A DNA stretch of 53,886 nt from contig JANYHH010000052.1 in the NCBI GenBank assembly GCA_025359505.1, positions 1 to 53,886 on the forward strand, read 5' to 3'. This DNA is from Deinococcales bacterium (GTDB lineage: Bacteria > Deinococcota > Deinococci > Deinococcales > JAAFIG01). The notes under the pieces were generated by a model, which was not told where the DNA came from, made no database searches, and saw only the letters and a program-made list of their open reading frames with translations. The first letter of the stretch is position 1, and the number at the start of each line of letters is the position of its first letter. Shown here piece after piece: positions 1 through 7,839 of the stretch. Made by a program: the position numbers and the translations under genes.

Positions 1-47
1 AGGTCGAAGTGGGCTTGCAGGGCGTCTCGCACGGGTTTATGATTCAT
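1..47 (-). CDS. Putative transposase, N-terminal 15 codons only
   Basis: ATG on the minus strand at 45-47, preceded by an AAGGAG ribosome-binding site; the product begins MNHKPVRDALQAHF and runs off the window. The call as transposase rests on its position just inside a repeated element end, not on any domain. It is identical to the start at 53840. Confidence 0.5.
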   Translation of the reverse strand, partial: MNHKPVRDALQAHFD

Positions 48-138
48 GTGGCTACTTTCTCCTTGGTCGGACGGAGTAGCCGCTATTGTCTCAGATTGCG
101 TGGGGAACGTGCAAACTTGAGAAGTGTCCAGTAGTTAG
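1..138 (-). mobile_element. Left insertion-sequence end (partial)
   Basis: Bases 1-138 are the exact reverse complement of 53749-53886. The shared stretch ends at CTAACTACTGG, where both sides turn into unrelated host sequence, so this is an IS boundary. It holds a ribosome-binding site and the first codons of an ORF reading out of the window. The IS family cannot be named from this piece. Either two IS copies flank the window or the assembly broke at a repeated IS. Confidence 0.85.
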
Positions 139-561
139 GTATATGCGAAATATTTTTTGTACTTCTTTCTTCTTGACTCTGAAAAAGTCAATGAAGCAGG
201 CATAGCTCTTGATGAAGCTTTTGTCAACATAGATCACGTCGACCCACAAAACCGTATCAATCTATGGCTCGAGCGGGCATATTTCCTGTCTCTATATCGC
301 AACTCGATTGATGAAGCTCAGAATTGCCTCGATCAAGTATCTCTCGGGACGGCATCGCTAATGCAACAGCTACGTGCAGAATCTGCTCTTTCCTTTAGCA
401 AACAAAACTGGCAAGAAGCAAAAGACAAAGCCCAAGCCGCACTAGAAGATTTCAAACTTCTAGGTAAACCTATTACCGCTAGAAAAGAATCTGAGCAGCT
501 TCAAGATTTACTCGCTCGAGCTGAAACAAACTTGCAAGCTTCAATGTTGACGGGTCAGTAA
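139..561 (+). pseudogene. 3' fragment of a helical-repeat (TPR-like) protein cut by the IS
   Basis: The reading frame is open from the first base after the IS boundary to a TAA at 559-561; a TTG at 157 is the first nominal start but probably not the original one. The roughly 140 residues are helical with repeated Ala/Leu/Glu spacing (WLERAYFLSLYRNSIDEAQN, then WQEAKDKAQAALEDFKLLGK) like the last two or three TPR-type hairpins of a larger protein. GC is low (about 38% in a sampled 60 bp) compared with neighbours. The 5' part is missing from the window. I do not recognise the full protein. Confidence 0.55.
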
Positions 562-636
562 ACCAATCTCTTGCACCCTCGAGCGGCTGCGAGCGCGGTC
601 CGAACCCGTTCGATCTCGAGCTGCAAGTGTTTGAAG

Positions 637-864
637 TTACTGCTTAGCACGTCTTGTTGCCCAACCTTTTTTCGCCGCTTCGCTGCGGCTGGCGCTGCGC
701 CCCGCGCCATCCTGATTGCCACCACCATCTTGCTTATTGACGGTTGACCAAGCGATCTCCTCTGCCCGTTCCTCTGGCACGCCGCGCTCGAGATAGCCGT
801 CTTCAATGTGCTTGGCTTGGCGTTTTTGCTTTTTGGTGTACGCGCTTTTATCGCCTTGCGGCAT
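637..864 (-). CDS. Small basic protein, plasmid-stabilisation-like family
   Basis: A 75-residue, highly charged protein starting MPQGDKSAYTKKQKRQAKHI, with the core ERGVPEERAEEIAWSTVNKQ followed by a Gly-rich stretch and a basic tail. This resembles a widespread small family often annotated as plasmid stabilisation protein; its biochemical role is not established. The ATG at 864 was chosen over the upstream in-frame ATG at 978 because a strong GGAGGTGAG lies just before it and the family begins here. It is divergent from nat and possibly shares the promoter region. Confidence 0.72.
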   Translation of the reverse strand: MPQGDKSAYTKKQKRQAKHIEDGYLERGVPEERAEEIAWSTVNKQDGGGNQDGAGRSASRSEAAKKGWATRRAKQ

Positions 865-949
865 GGTCTCACCTCCAAATGAAAGTGCCGCTATCCTCGA
901 GCAGTGATCTGAAACGCGTCTGAAGCGAATCTGCTTTACACTGCTCACC

Positions 950-1750
950 ATGCAGCTCGAGACGTACCTTGACCGCATCGGCTACAGCGGCTCGCGCAGT
1001 CCGACGCTGGGGACGTTGTGCGCGGTGCAGGCGGCGCATTTGAGCGCGATTCCCTACGAGAACTTGGACATTCACCTCGGACGCACGCTGTCACTCGGGG
1101 CGAGTACGGCGTACCAGAAGATTGTGCTCGAGCGGCGCGGCGGTTGGTGCTACGAGATGAACGCGCTGCTGGCGTGGGCGCTCGAGCAGCTTGGTTTCAG
1201 GGTCGGGCTGCTGTCTTCCGGCGTGCTGCGTCCGGGCGGGGTCACGCCGGAAGGCGATCACCTCGTGCTGCGCGTGACACTCGAGGGAACCGATTACCTC
1301 GTGGACGCAGGCTTTGGCGACGGCGCGATTGAGCCACTCCCGCTGATCGAGGGCGCGTACCAGCGCGGTTTTCTCGAGTACCGCATCGAGCGCGACGGTG
1401 AACACTGGATCATGCGAAACCAGCCCAGCAGCAACACGGCTGGTTTTCGCTTCCTGAACACGCCTCGAGCCATGACCGATTTCGCTGAGCGCTGCGCTTA
1501 CCTGCAATCCGATCCAGAATCTGGCTTCGTCCGCACGACCGTCTGTCAGCGCATCACAGCCGACGCACTGTACACGTTGCGCGGCGCGGTGCTGACGACG
1601 CTGAACATCGCTGGCAGCACGCAACGCACCCTCGAGACAGCCACAGATTACAGAGCCACGCTGCTCGAGACCTTCAAGCTCAAGTTGCCCGAGGCGGACG
1701 CGCTGTGGGGGACGATCTGGGCGCGGCATCTCGAGTGGCAAGAAACTTGA
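950..1750 (+). CDS. nat: Arylamine N-acetyltransferase
   Basis: Cytosolic enzyme that transfers acetyl from acetyl-CoA to arylamines and hydrazines through a Cys-His-Asp triad. The sequence shows the family hallmark RRGGWCYEMN with catalytic Cys67, His104 (GDHLVLRV) and Asp119 (VDAGFGDG), and the N-terminal IPYENLDIHLG region. At 266 residues it matches normal NAT length. No clear ribosome-binding site precedes the ATG, so a leaderless or weakly translated message is possible. Its last 80 or so bases are duplicated 850 bp downstream, beyond the vapBC pair, as a decayed copy. Physiological substrate unknown. Confidence 0.92.
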   Translation: MQLETYLDRIGYSGSRSPTLGTLCAVQAAHLSAIPYENLDIHLGRTLSLGASTAYQKIVLERRGGWCYEMNALLAWALEQLGFRVGLLSSGVLRPGGVTPEGDHLVLRVTLEGTDYLVDAGFGDGAIEPLPLIEGAYQRGFLEYRIERDGEHWIMRNQPSSNTAGFRFLNTPRAMTDFAERCAYLQSDPESGFVRTTVCQRITADALYTLRGAVLTTLNIAGSTQRTLETATDYRATLLETFKLKLPEADALWGTIWARHLEWQET

Positions 1751-1774
1751 GCTTAGTAAAGCGACTCGAGTTCA
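1669..1774. repeat. Direct repeat, parental copy (3' end of nat and its flank)
   Basis: This segment, from GAGACCTTCAAGCTC to CTCGAGTTCA, recurs at about 2523-2622 in the same orientation. The match covers the last 27 nat codons and the short spacer to the next gene, with a dozen or so substitutions and small gaps. The two copies enclose vapBC. Confidence 0.8.
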
Positions 1775-2209
1775 CTCTGTTTTGCGTATGGCTGGCGCGA
1801 ACGGGTTGCGAATCTGTGCGCCCGCAATGACCTGACCCGCGTTCAAATCCTCCGTCCAGATCGTGCGGCAACCCAGCTCATGAGCGCTCGTGACCATCAT
1901 CGCGTCCCAGAACGATAGGTTGACCGCATCCATCAAGACCGTCGCCGCGATCACATCGCTCGAGTTGGGGGCGTGAACAATCCACACGCGATAATCTTCT
2001 AACACCGCTCGAGCCTCTGCGACTGGCAATTTCAGTTTGCGCGTGGCATTGACGAAGAACTCCTGCATCACCTGCACGCTCAAACACCCCGTTTGCGAGG
2101 CCCACAGCCGCTCCAGTAGCGCCCGCGCTGCCGCGTGCTTGCCGGAGTCACTCGAGTCAAAAGCGTGAAGCAGCACGTTCGTGTCAATGAACTCGAGGTC
2201 AGCGCTCAT
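1772..2209 (-). CDS. vapC: VapC-type PIN-domain ribonuclease toxin
   Basis: A 145-residue PIN domain. Acidic metal-binding residues sit where expected: Asp9 (FIDTNVL), Glu50 (VMQEFF), Asp102 (SFWDAMMV) and the Glu120/Asp121 pair. PIN toxins cleave RNA, commonly tRNA or rRNA, using Mg2+. The ATG at 2209 lies within the end of the upstream antitoxin gene (11-bp overlap), the usual translationally coupled layout. The target RNA cannot be told from sequence. Confidence 0.88.
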   Translation of the reverse strand: MSADLEFIDTNVLLHAFDSSDSGKHAAARALLERLWASQTGCLSVQVMQEFFVNATRKLKLPVAEARAVLEDYRVWIVHAPNSSDVIAATVLMDAVNLSFWDAMMVTSAHELGCRTIWTEDLNAGQVIAGAQIRNPFAPAIRKTE

Positions 2210-2453
2210 GGGTTCGATCGCGGGTCAGCAGTGGCTCAGCATCCGTGCGGTGCGGCTGTGCGGATTGCTGGATTGCGCTCATCATCGCTTGTTGGCGCTG
2301 CCAAGCCGCCTCGTACTCTGGGTTTGCACTGGTCGCTCGAGTCAGCCCTTCGATCACCAAAGACGTGATCGTCGTGCCGCGTGTCGCGGCCGCTCGCTTG
2401 GCTTTTTGCAGCAGCGCTTTGGGGACGCGTAAGGTCAGATTTTGCGTTTCCAT
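2199..2453 (-). CDS. vapB: VapB-type antitoxin (ribbon-helix-helix-like)
   Basis: 84 residues. The N-terminus METQNLTLRVPKALLQKAKR followed by ATRGTTITSLVIEGL fits a ribbon-helix-helix DNA-binding fold: a beta strand of alternating hydrophobics and two short helices. The variable C-terminal half would bind and neutralise the downstream PIN toxin. It is expected to repress its own promoter. Start is the only ATG before the strand; no strong ribosome-binding site is visible. Confidence 0.8.
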   Translation of the reverse strand: METQNLTLRVPKALLQKAKRAAATRGTTITSLVIEGLTRATSANPEYEAAWQRQQAMMSAIQQSAQPHRTDAEPLLTRDRTHER

Positions 2454-2522
2454 GACGGCAGATTATCACAAACTGCACGTAAGCACGTGCAATACCCAAG
2501 CCACAATGCGGACTAGACCACA

Positions 2523-2622
2523 CGAGACCTTCAAGCTCGAGTGGCCTGAAGCGAACGGGCTGTGGCGCAATCTGGGCGCGGCATCTCGAGTGGCAAGGAA
2601 CGTGAGTCACTGCTCGAGTTCA
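2523..2622. repeat. Decayed second copy of the nat 3' end
   Basis: Non-coding copy of 1669-1774. A frame-shifted translation still begins HETFKLEWPEANGLW, like LETFKLKLPEADALW of NAT. It abuts the 3' end of the DUF4139 gene, so nat and that gene were probably convergent neighbours before vapBC arrived. Where the parent has CTCAAG at 1680-1685 this copy has CTCGAG. Confidence 0.8.
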
Positions 2623-3918
2623 GCGGCGCTCGGTGGACAGCAGAGTCAGCGTCAGGGTTTTGCCGGCTGCGATTTCGGATTCCAGTGTGAACGCGCCCGG
2701 AACGCGCTTGAAGCCTTGCACGCCGCTCGCCTCCAATTTAATGTCATCGCTCAATGTCTCGAGCAATCGCACGTTGATCGCTCTGGCTTTGGTGTTTTTA
2801 ACCGTGAAAATGATTCTGGCGCGTTCAATTTTGTCGGTGCGCTCCAGAATCTGTGCGCTGCGATTGATTTTGATATCGAAATCCTTGCCGAGATTGATTT
2901 TGACAATCGTGTCCTTGGCGGTGTTGCCCAAATCTGACTGCCCGACCAGTTGCCCATTTTGGCGCACGGTGACGATTCCAGTCGGCAAACCCTGCTGGGC
3001 AACGAAGCGGTACGTGCGTTGCAACCCGACTTTGTAATTGGCTGCGGTATCAAAATCGTTGCTGTACTCCAAGATGTTTCGCACGGCGACTTGTCCGCGA
3101 ATGAACGGCAGGCTCAGGCGGCTCCTGCCTTCCAAGTGCAGCGCCTGCGGGTACTCGAAGCGTTGCAGTCCGCCGACCTCGCCGCTCGAGGTGACGCGGG
3201 GGCGGGCTGTGCTGACAGGAACCGCGTTTTGGGAAAAATCGGCGATGTTGCGGTTCTGGGATTGCTGCAAATTGCCTTGGTCGTAACGCGGCAGCACGTC
3301 GCCAGCGAACAGCGTGACCTTGGGCGCGTCGTAGACCACGCTGCTTTGGTTGCTGATGTCCGCCCAAGCGATCAGGCTGGAGGGGATGCTGTTTGTAGTC
3401 TTACCTTCCTCGAGATTGAGCGTGTAGCGCGTGTTCTCCCAAGCGACGGCGGCCGTGGCGTACCGCAGTTGCGTGGTGATTGCGCCGCCCGTGCGTTGCC
3501 ACGAGAAGACTGGCGTGTAACTCACGCCGTCCAAGCTCGGGTACAGCACCTCAGCGTCAGGGAGTTGAATGAACGCGCCGTCAATTTCAAACATGAACAA
3601 ATTCGCTTTGATGACCTTGGCGCTCACGAAAGCGTCGTGAAACCAGACCTTGACGGTTTTGCCCTCAAACAGCGCCAGAATGCTAGTCGGTGCAGACAGC
3701 AAGCTCAGCGAGGTGATCGTCGCGTCGGCTAGCTCCAAACTGCCCGGAATTAAAAACTGGTTGAGGTCAGCCGCTGGTTTCCAGTCGAAGCGCTTGCCGG
3801 AAACCTGTACCGTGTCGCGCACCTCGGCAAAAGACGGGTAAATCGTGATCTCCGATGCTCGAGCGCCAACGATGGTGGCGGAGAAGATCAGCGTAGCAGT
3901 CCAAAAGGCTTTTCGCAT
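2620..3918 (-). CDS. Exported DUF4139 domain protein
   Basis: About 432 residues with an N-terminal signal peptide (MRKAFWTATLIFSATIVGARAS). The body is beta-rich, with C-terminal features of DUF4139: LNLEEGKTTN, VRNILEYSN and KNTKARAINVRLLETL followed by a closing beta-sandwich. Members are secreted or periplasmic proteins of unknown biochemical role. The ATG at 3918 gives a clean signal peptide; a GTG five codons upstream (3933) is the alternative, and neither has a good ribosome-binding site. Convergent with vapBC and nat; no operon partner seen. Confidence 0.75.
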   Translation of the reverse strand: MRKAFWTATLIFSATIVGARASEITIYPSFAEVRDTVQVSGKRFDWKPAADLNQFLIPGSLELADATITSLSLLSAPTSILALFEGKTVKVWFHDAFVSAKVIKANLFMFEIDGAFIQLPDAEVLYPSLDGVSYTPVFSWQRTGGAITTQLRYATAAVAWENTRYTLNLEEGKTTNSIPSSLIAWADISNQSSVVYDAPKVTLFAGDVLPRYDQGNLQQSQNRNIADFSQNAVPVSTARPRVTSSGEVGGLQRFEYPQALHLEGRSRLSLPFIRGQVAVRNILEYSNDFDTAANYKVGLQRTYRFVAQQGLPTGIVTVRQNGQLVGQSDLGNTAKDTIVKINLGKDFDIKINRSAQILERTDKIERARIIFTVKNTKARAINVRLLETLSDDIKLEASGVQGFKRVPGAFTLESEIAAGKTLTLTLLSTERR

Positions 3919-4099
3919 AAAGCATTGTGCCACACCAATAACGCAACTCTATGAACAGCTTGGCTCGAGCCAAGCTGCGGGACTCGAGACGAAGCACGCC
4001 AGTCCTCAGCGTGGCTGCTCGAGCGGCTAGGATTCCCAATTCACCAAAAAGCGATCTGCGAGGGCGTCTGGCTCGAGGGTGACTTGACCGCTCGAGGCA

Positions 4100-4966
4100 C
4101 TATTTCGTGTTGCGCGGGTCGAGCGCGTCGCGCAGACCGTCGCCGATCAGGTTGAAGGCCAGTACTGAAATCGCAATGGCAATCGCGGGGGCGGATGAGG
4201 CCCACGGCGCTTCGCTGATGAAATTGCGGGTCTCCGAAACCATCGCGCCCCATTCTGGCGTCGGTGGTTGCGCCCCGAAGCCGATGAACGACAGTCCGGC
4301 GGCCGTGAGAATCGCCTGTCCGACATCGAAGCTCGATTGGATCAACACGGGCGTCAAGGTGTTCGGCAGCAGGTGACGCAGCGCGATGCTGACCTGCGGC
4401 GTGCCGAGGGCCCTCGCAGCCTCGACGAACTCGCGGTCGCGCAGCGCGAGGACTTGCGCCCTGACGAGGCGGGCGTAACTGGGCCAGCTCACGGCTGCCA
4501 CGGCGATGATCGTGTTGGTCAGGTTAGGCCCGAGCGCTGCCGCGATGGCCATGGCTAGGATCAGGCTAGGGAAGGCGAAAAAAATGTCGGTCACGCGCAT
4601 CAGCGCGTTGTCCCACGCGCCGCCGAGCGTTCCTGCGAACAGACCGACGCTCACGCCGACCAGCACCGACAGTAACGTCACGAACACGCCGACCTGAAGC
4701 GAGATGATCGCGCCGTGCGCGACGCGCCCCCAGACCTCGCGCCCGAGCTGATCCGTACCCAACAAATGCTGGCTCGAGGGGGGTTTGAGGCGTTGCGACA
4801 AGTCCTGTGCGATCGGGTCTGGAGAGATCAGTGGTGCGAGCAGCGCGATGAACAGCAGAATCGCCAGCAGCACCACGCCGATCAGCGAGGCGGGATTGCG
4901 CCAGAAGCGCCGCGCTGGTTTGGACATCTGGCGCTTGTCGGGGACTCGAGGTGCAGCCTCAACCAT
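4100..4966 (-). CDS. dppC: Peptide/nickel-type ABC transporter permease (DppC-like)
   Basis: Inner-membrane subunit of a peptide, opine or nickel importer. The 288 residues have a cytoplasmic N-terminus, a first membrane helix (LIGVVLLAILLFIALLAPLI), the periplasmic motif HLLGTDQLGREVWGR typical of DppC/OppC, and the EAARALGTPQVSIALRHLLP loop that docks the ATPase. Its ATG overlaps the end of dppB by 8 bp. No dppD/dppF ATPases follow, so those must be encoded elsewhere. Substrate not predictable. Confidence 0.9.
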   Translation of the reverse strand: MVEAAPRVPDKRQMSKPARRFWRNPASLIGVVLLAILLFIALLAPLISPDPIAQDLSQRLKPPSSQHLLGTDQLGREVWGRVAHGAIISLQVGVFVTLLSVLVGVSVGLFAGTLGGAWDNALMRVTDIFFAFPSLILAMAIAAALGPNLTNTIIAVAAVSWPSYARLVRAQVLALRDREFVEAARALGTPQVSIALRHLLPNTLTPVLIQSSFDVGQAILTAAGLSFIGFGAQPPTPEWGAMVSETRNFISEAPWASSAPAIAIAISVLAFNLIGDGLRDALDPRNTK

Positions 4967-5966
4967 AGCTGATCCTCGGGTCTAGCACGGCGTACAGCAG
5001 ATCCGTGGCGAGGTTGATCAGGCTGTACGCGACGCCCGCCAGCAGCGTCACGCCCATCACGGCTGGAAAGTCTAAGCTGATCGCGGCATCGGTCACGTAA
5101 CGCCCGACGCCGGGCCACGAAAAAATGCTCTCGGTCAGCACCGCGCCGCTCAGCAAGCCGCCCAGCACGCCGCCCAGCACGGTCAACACGGGCAGGAAGG
5201 CGTTCCGCAGCGCGTGACGCACGATTACCGTAGAGTTGGAAACGCCTTTGGCGCGAGCCGTTCTAACGAAATCCTGATTCAGCGTCTCGAGCATTGCGGC
5301 TCTGGTCATGCGGGCCAGCAGCGCAGCCGAGAACGCGCCGAGCACAAACGCGGGCAGGATCAGGTGCATCACGCTGTCCGACCAGACCTGCCAATCCCCC
5401 GCGAAAATTGCATCGATCCCGACCAATCCCGTGACCCTCGGCGGCGCGATCAGGTACGCGTCCAAGCGCCCCGGGCCGGGCAGCCAACGCAGTTTGTTGT
5501 GCAGCGTCTCTAATAGCAGAATCGCCAGCCAGTAAATCGGGGTCGCGCCACCGATCAATGCCAGCAGGCGCACCAATACATCCGGCAGCTTATTTTGTTG
5601 CAGCGCCGCCAGCACGCCGGCTGGAATGCCGATCGCAGCCGCAATCAGCAGCGCTGCCAGTGCCAACTCGAGCGTGCCCGGAAAGAAATCGCGCAGGTCA
5701 TCCAAGATTGGGCGACCGGTTCGCAGCGACGTGCCCAGATCTCCAACCGCGAGCCTCGAGACGTAACTGAAATACTGCACCAGCACGGGTTGATTCAACC
5801 CGTTTTTATCGCGGAAATTCTGGATCATCTCGTCGGTGGCCTTGTCGCCCAGCGCGGAAATTGCTGGGTCGCCCGGCAAGATTTGCGAGATGAAAAACGT
5901 CGCCACGGTCAAACCCCAGACGACGAAGAGTACGAAGAACAGGCGTTTGATGATGTACGTCAGCAT
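4959..5966 (-). CDS. dppB: Peptide/nickel-type ABC transporter permease (DppB-like)
   Basis: 335 residues starting with MLTYIIKRLFFVLFVVWGLT, the typical first helix of DppB/OppB. It carries the GDLGTSLRTGRPI segment, the ATPase-docking loop with FVRTARAKGVSNSTVIVRHA, and the C-terminal SIFSWPGVGRYVTDAAISLD motif. Together with the downstream overlapping dppC it forms the heterodimeric membrane channel for the binding protein encoded at 6153-7724. Confidence 0.92.
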   Translation of the reverse strand: MLTYIIKRLFFVLFVVWGLTVATFFISQILPGDPAISALGDKATDEMIQNFRDKNGLNQPVLVQYFSYVSRLAVGDLGTSLRTGRPILDDLRDFFPGTLELALAALLIAAAIGIPAGVLAALQQNKLPDVLVRLLALIGGATPIYWLAILLLETLHNKLRWLPGPGRLDAYLIAPPRVTGLVGIDAIFAGDWQVWSDSVMHLILPAFVLGAFSAALLARMTRAAMLETLNQDFVRTARAKGVSNSTVIVRHALRNAFLPVLTVLGGVLGGLLSGAVLTESIFSWPGVGRYVTDAAISLDFPAVMGVTLLAGVAYSLINLATDLLYAVLDPRISYG

Positions 5967-6086
5967 GATCCCTTAGTGTGGATACAATCTATCCAAGTGA
6001 ATCTCGAGACCGTCTTGTCAGGCTCGAGGAAATTCTGTGTTGTGATATGCGCTTTGTGGATTTTGAAAATGGTGATCTCGAGAAAA

Positions 6087-6142
6087 CCGTAGGGGCGTTG
6101 TGCCTTGCACACATGGGTGTGACGCAGGCCTCGCCCCTACGG
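6087..6142. repeat. GTAGGGGCG-type intergenic inverted repeat
   Basis: Perfect 11-bp arms CCGTAGGGGCG (6087-6097) and CGCCCCTACGG (6132-6142) around a 34-nt loop, between the binding-protein gene and dppB. Related GTAGGGGCG elements occur at 13926, 27308, 30701 and 47227, so this is a dispersed REP-like family. In this spot it could attenuate transcription into the permease genes. Confidence 0.7.
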
Positions 6143-6152
6143 ACGATTAGGC

Positions 6153-7724
6153 TTACTTAGAAATTTTCTCGAAGCGCACTTGACCCTGCGCGTTACGCAA
6201 GTAGCCCTTAACGGTTTTAGCGAGCGTCAACGGCACTTTGGGTTGGTACAGAATCGCAAACGGCCCATCCTCGAGCTGCAACTCGGTGAGTTGCTTGTAG
6301 AGCGCTGCACGCTTGGCTGGGTTTGGCTCGAGCGCGGCTTGCTGCGCCAGCTTGCCGGCCGTGTCGTTCTGCCACGCATTGCGCCACGCCAAGCTCTTCG
6401 CGCCGTAATCGCTCATTGGGGTGGCGTTGCCGTCTGGATCTGGGAAATCTGGACTCCAACCGACCATCACCATCTGGGCTTTCTGAGCGCGGTAAATGCC
6501 GAGCAGCTCGGATTGGACAATCTGACGAATCTTAGCGCGTAAGCCAATCTTGGCGAGGTCACTCTGAATCTTGGCTGCCAAATCGGAGCACGGGATGCCC
6601 GCGCCGCACGAGCCTTGCGGTACGAGGTATTCAAATTCAAAGCCGCCCTCTTTACCAGCGGCTTTCAGCAGGCTCTTGGCTTTCTCAATGTCCACTTTGT
6701 ACGGTGTGGCTGGGTTATAGCCAAACAAGCCAGCGGGGATGATCGTCTGAATCTTGCGGGCGTTACCACCAGCCAGATCGTTGACAATGGCGTCCTGATC
6801 GACCGCCCAACGCACGGCTTGCCTGACCCGAGCATCCTTGAATGGGCTGTCCGCGCCCGTGTTCATGCCGAGGTACTGCAAGCGCAGCGAATCGGCTTTG
6901 TAGACGTTGAACTTGGCGTCCTTGGCTTTGGCGGCCACCATGTCCGGCGTCAAGTTCTCGGCGATGTCGATTTCGCCACTCTCCAAAGCGATTTTTTGCG
7001 TGTTGGCTTCTTTCATCTCACGCAGGATCACGCGGCTTAAGAGCGGCAGCAACCTCGAGTTGGGGTTGGCTTCCAAAACGACTTGCTGGTTTTGATCCCA
7101 GCGGTTCAGCACAAACGGCCCCGATCCAGCCGAGTGGTTCTTCAACCACGCCGTGCCATAATCGTTGTTCACGACGTGCGATTTAACTTCAGCGCTATCG
7201 ACGATACCGCCGATGTTGAAGGTCAGCAAATTGAGGAACGCGGCTGGACTAGCGGTTTTCGGTAACGTGACCTCGAGCGTGGTCTTGTTGATAGCTTTGG
7301 TGCTGCCGACTTTCATGTTGGCCACTTCGTCGAACAAAAATGAGCCGTTGCCCTTCAAAGCAATCGCACGGTCGAAGGTGTACACCACATCGTCAGCCGT
7401 GACCGGGTTGCCCGAGGAGAATTTCTGGTTGCGTAGGTTGAAGACAACCTTCCAGCTCGAGCCAGCGTCGCTCACCGTCCATTTGGTGGCGATGCCGGGC
7501 TTCAGAGTCGACAAGTCTTCGCCCTCGAATTTGACGAGGGTTTCGTACAGGTTGTCCGTCACCAGCCCGCCGCTGAACTCGTAGCTCGTACCGGGATCCA
7601 AAGTGATCAAATCCGAGAAATCGCCGCCGTAAACCAGCGTGCTCGAGCGCGAGTTCTGCGCCACACCGATGGCCAGCAGTGAAACCGAGAGTAATGCCGC
7701 CGCTGCTCCGAATCGTCTTCGCAT
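6153..7724 (-). CDS. dppA: Peptide/nickel-type ABC solute-binding protein (family 5)
   Basis: Extracytoplasmic binding protein, 523 residues from the ATG at 7724, which has GGAGGCGG just upstream. Signal peptide MRRRFGAAAALLSVSLLAIG ends in ...VAQ. Family-5 features follow: LDPGTSYEFSGG near the N-terminus, FNLRNQKFSSGNPVTADDVV, and PFKDARVRQAVRWAVDQDAI. It delivers its ligand (oligopeptide, dipeptide or metal chelate) to the permeases encoded downstream at 4100-5966. A TATACT -10-like hexamer lies in the upstream region shared with the divergent HAD gene. Confidence 0.92.
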   Translation of the reverse strand: MRRRFGAAAALLSVSLLAIGVAQNSRSSTLVYGGDFSDLITLDPGTSYEFSGGLVTDNLYETLVKFEGEDLSTLKPGIATKWTVSDAGSSWKVVFNLRNQKFSSGNPVTADDVVYTFDRAIALKGNGSFLFDEVANMKVGSTKAINKTTLEVTLPKTASPAAFLNLLTFNIGGIVDSAEVKSHVVNNDYGTAWLKNHSAGSGPFVLNRWDQNQQVVLEANPNSRLLPLLSRVILREMKEANTQKIALESGEIDIAENLTPDMVAAKAKDAKFNVYKADSLRLQYLGMNTGADSPFKDARVRQAVRWAVDQDAIVNDLAGGNARKIQTIIPAGLFGYNPATPYKVDIEKAKSLLKAAGKEGGFEFEYLVPQGSCGAGIPCSDLAAKIQSDLAKIGLRAKIRQIVQSELLGIYRAQKAQMVMVGWSPDFPDPDGNATPMSDYGAKSLAWRNAWQNDTAGKLAQQAALEPNPAKRAALYKQLTELQLEDGPFAILYQPKVPLTLAKTVKGYLRNAQGQVRFEKISK

Positions 7725-7839
7725 ACCGCCTCCTGTTACATTGTGAACACAGGAAGTATACGCTGCGAGCTGACAGCCATGTGACAATTATTAGAGTGAG
7801 TCCACAAATCTATGACACTGAGCTTGTAAAGTAAGGGCG

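Noticed and set aside
139..561. Left fragment as the missing C-terminus of the right-hand nuclease
   Set aside because: TPR-like helices do not fit the PD-(D/E)XK fold, and the two IS copies face opposite ways.
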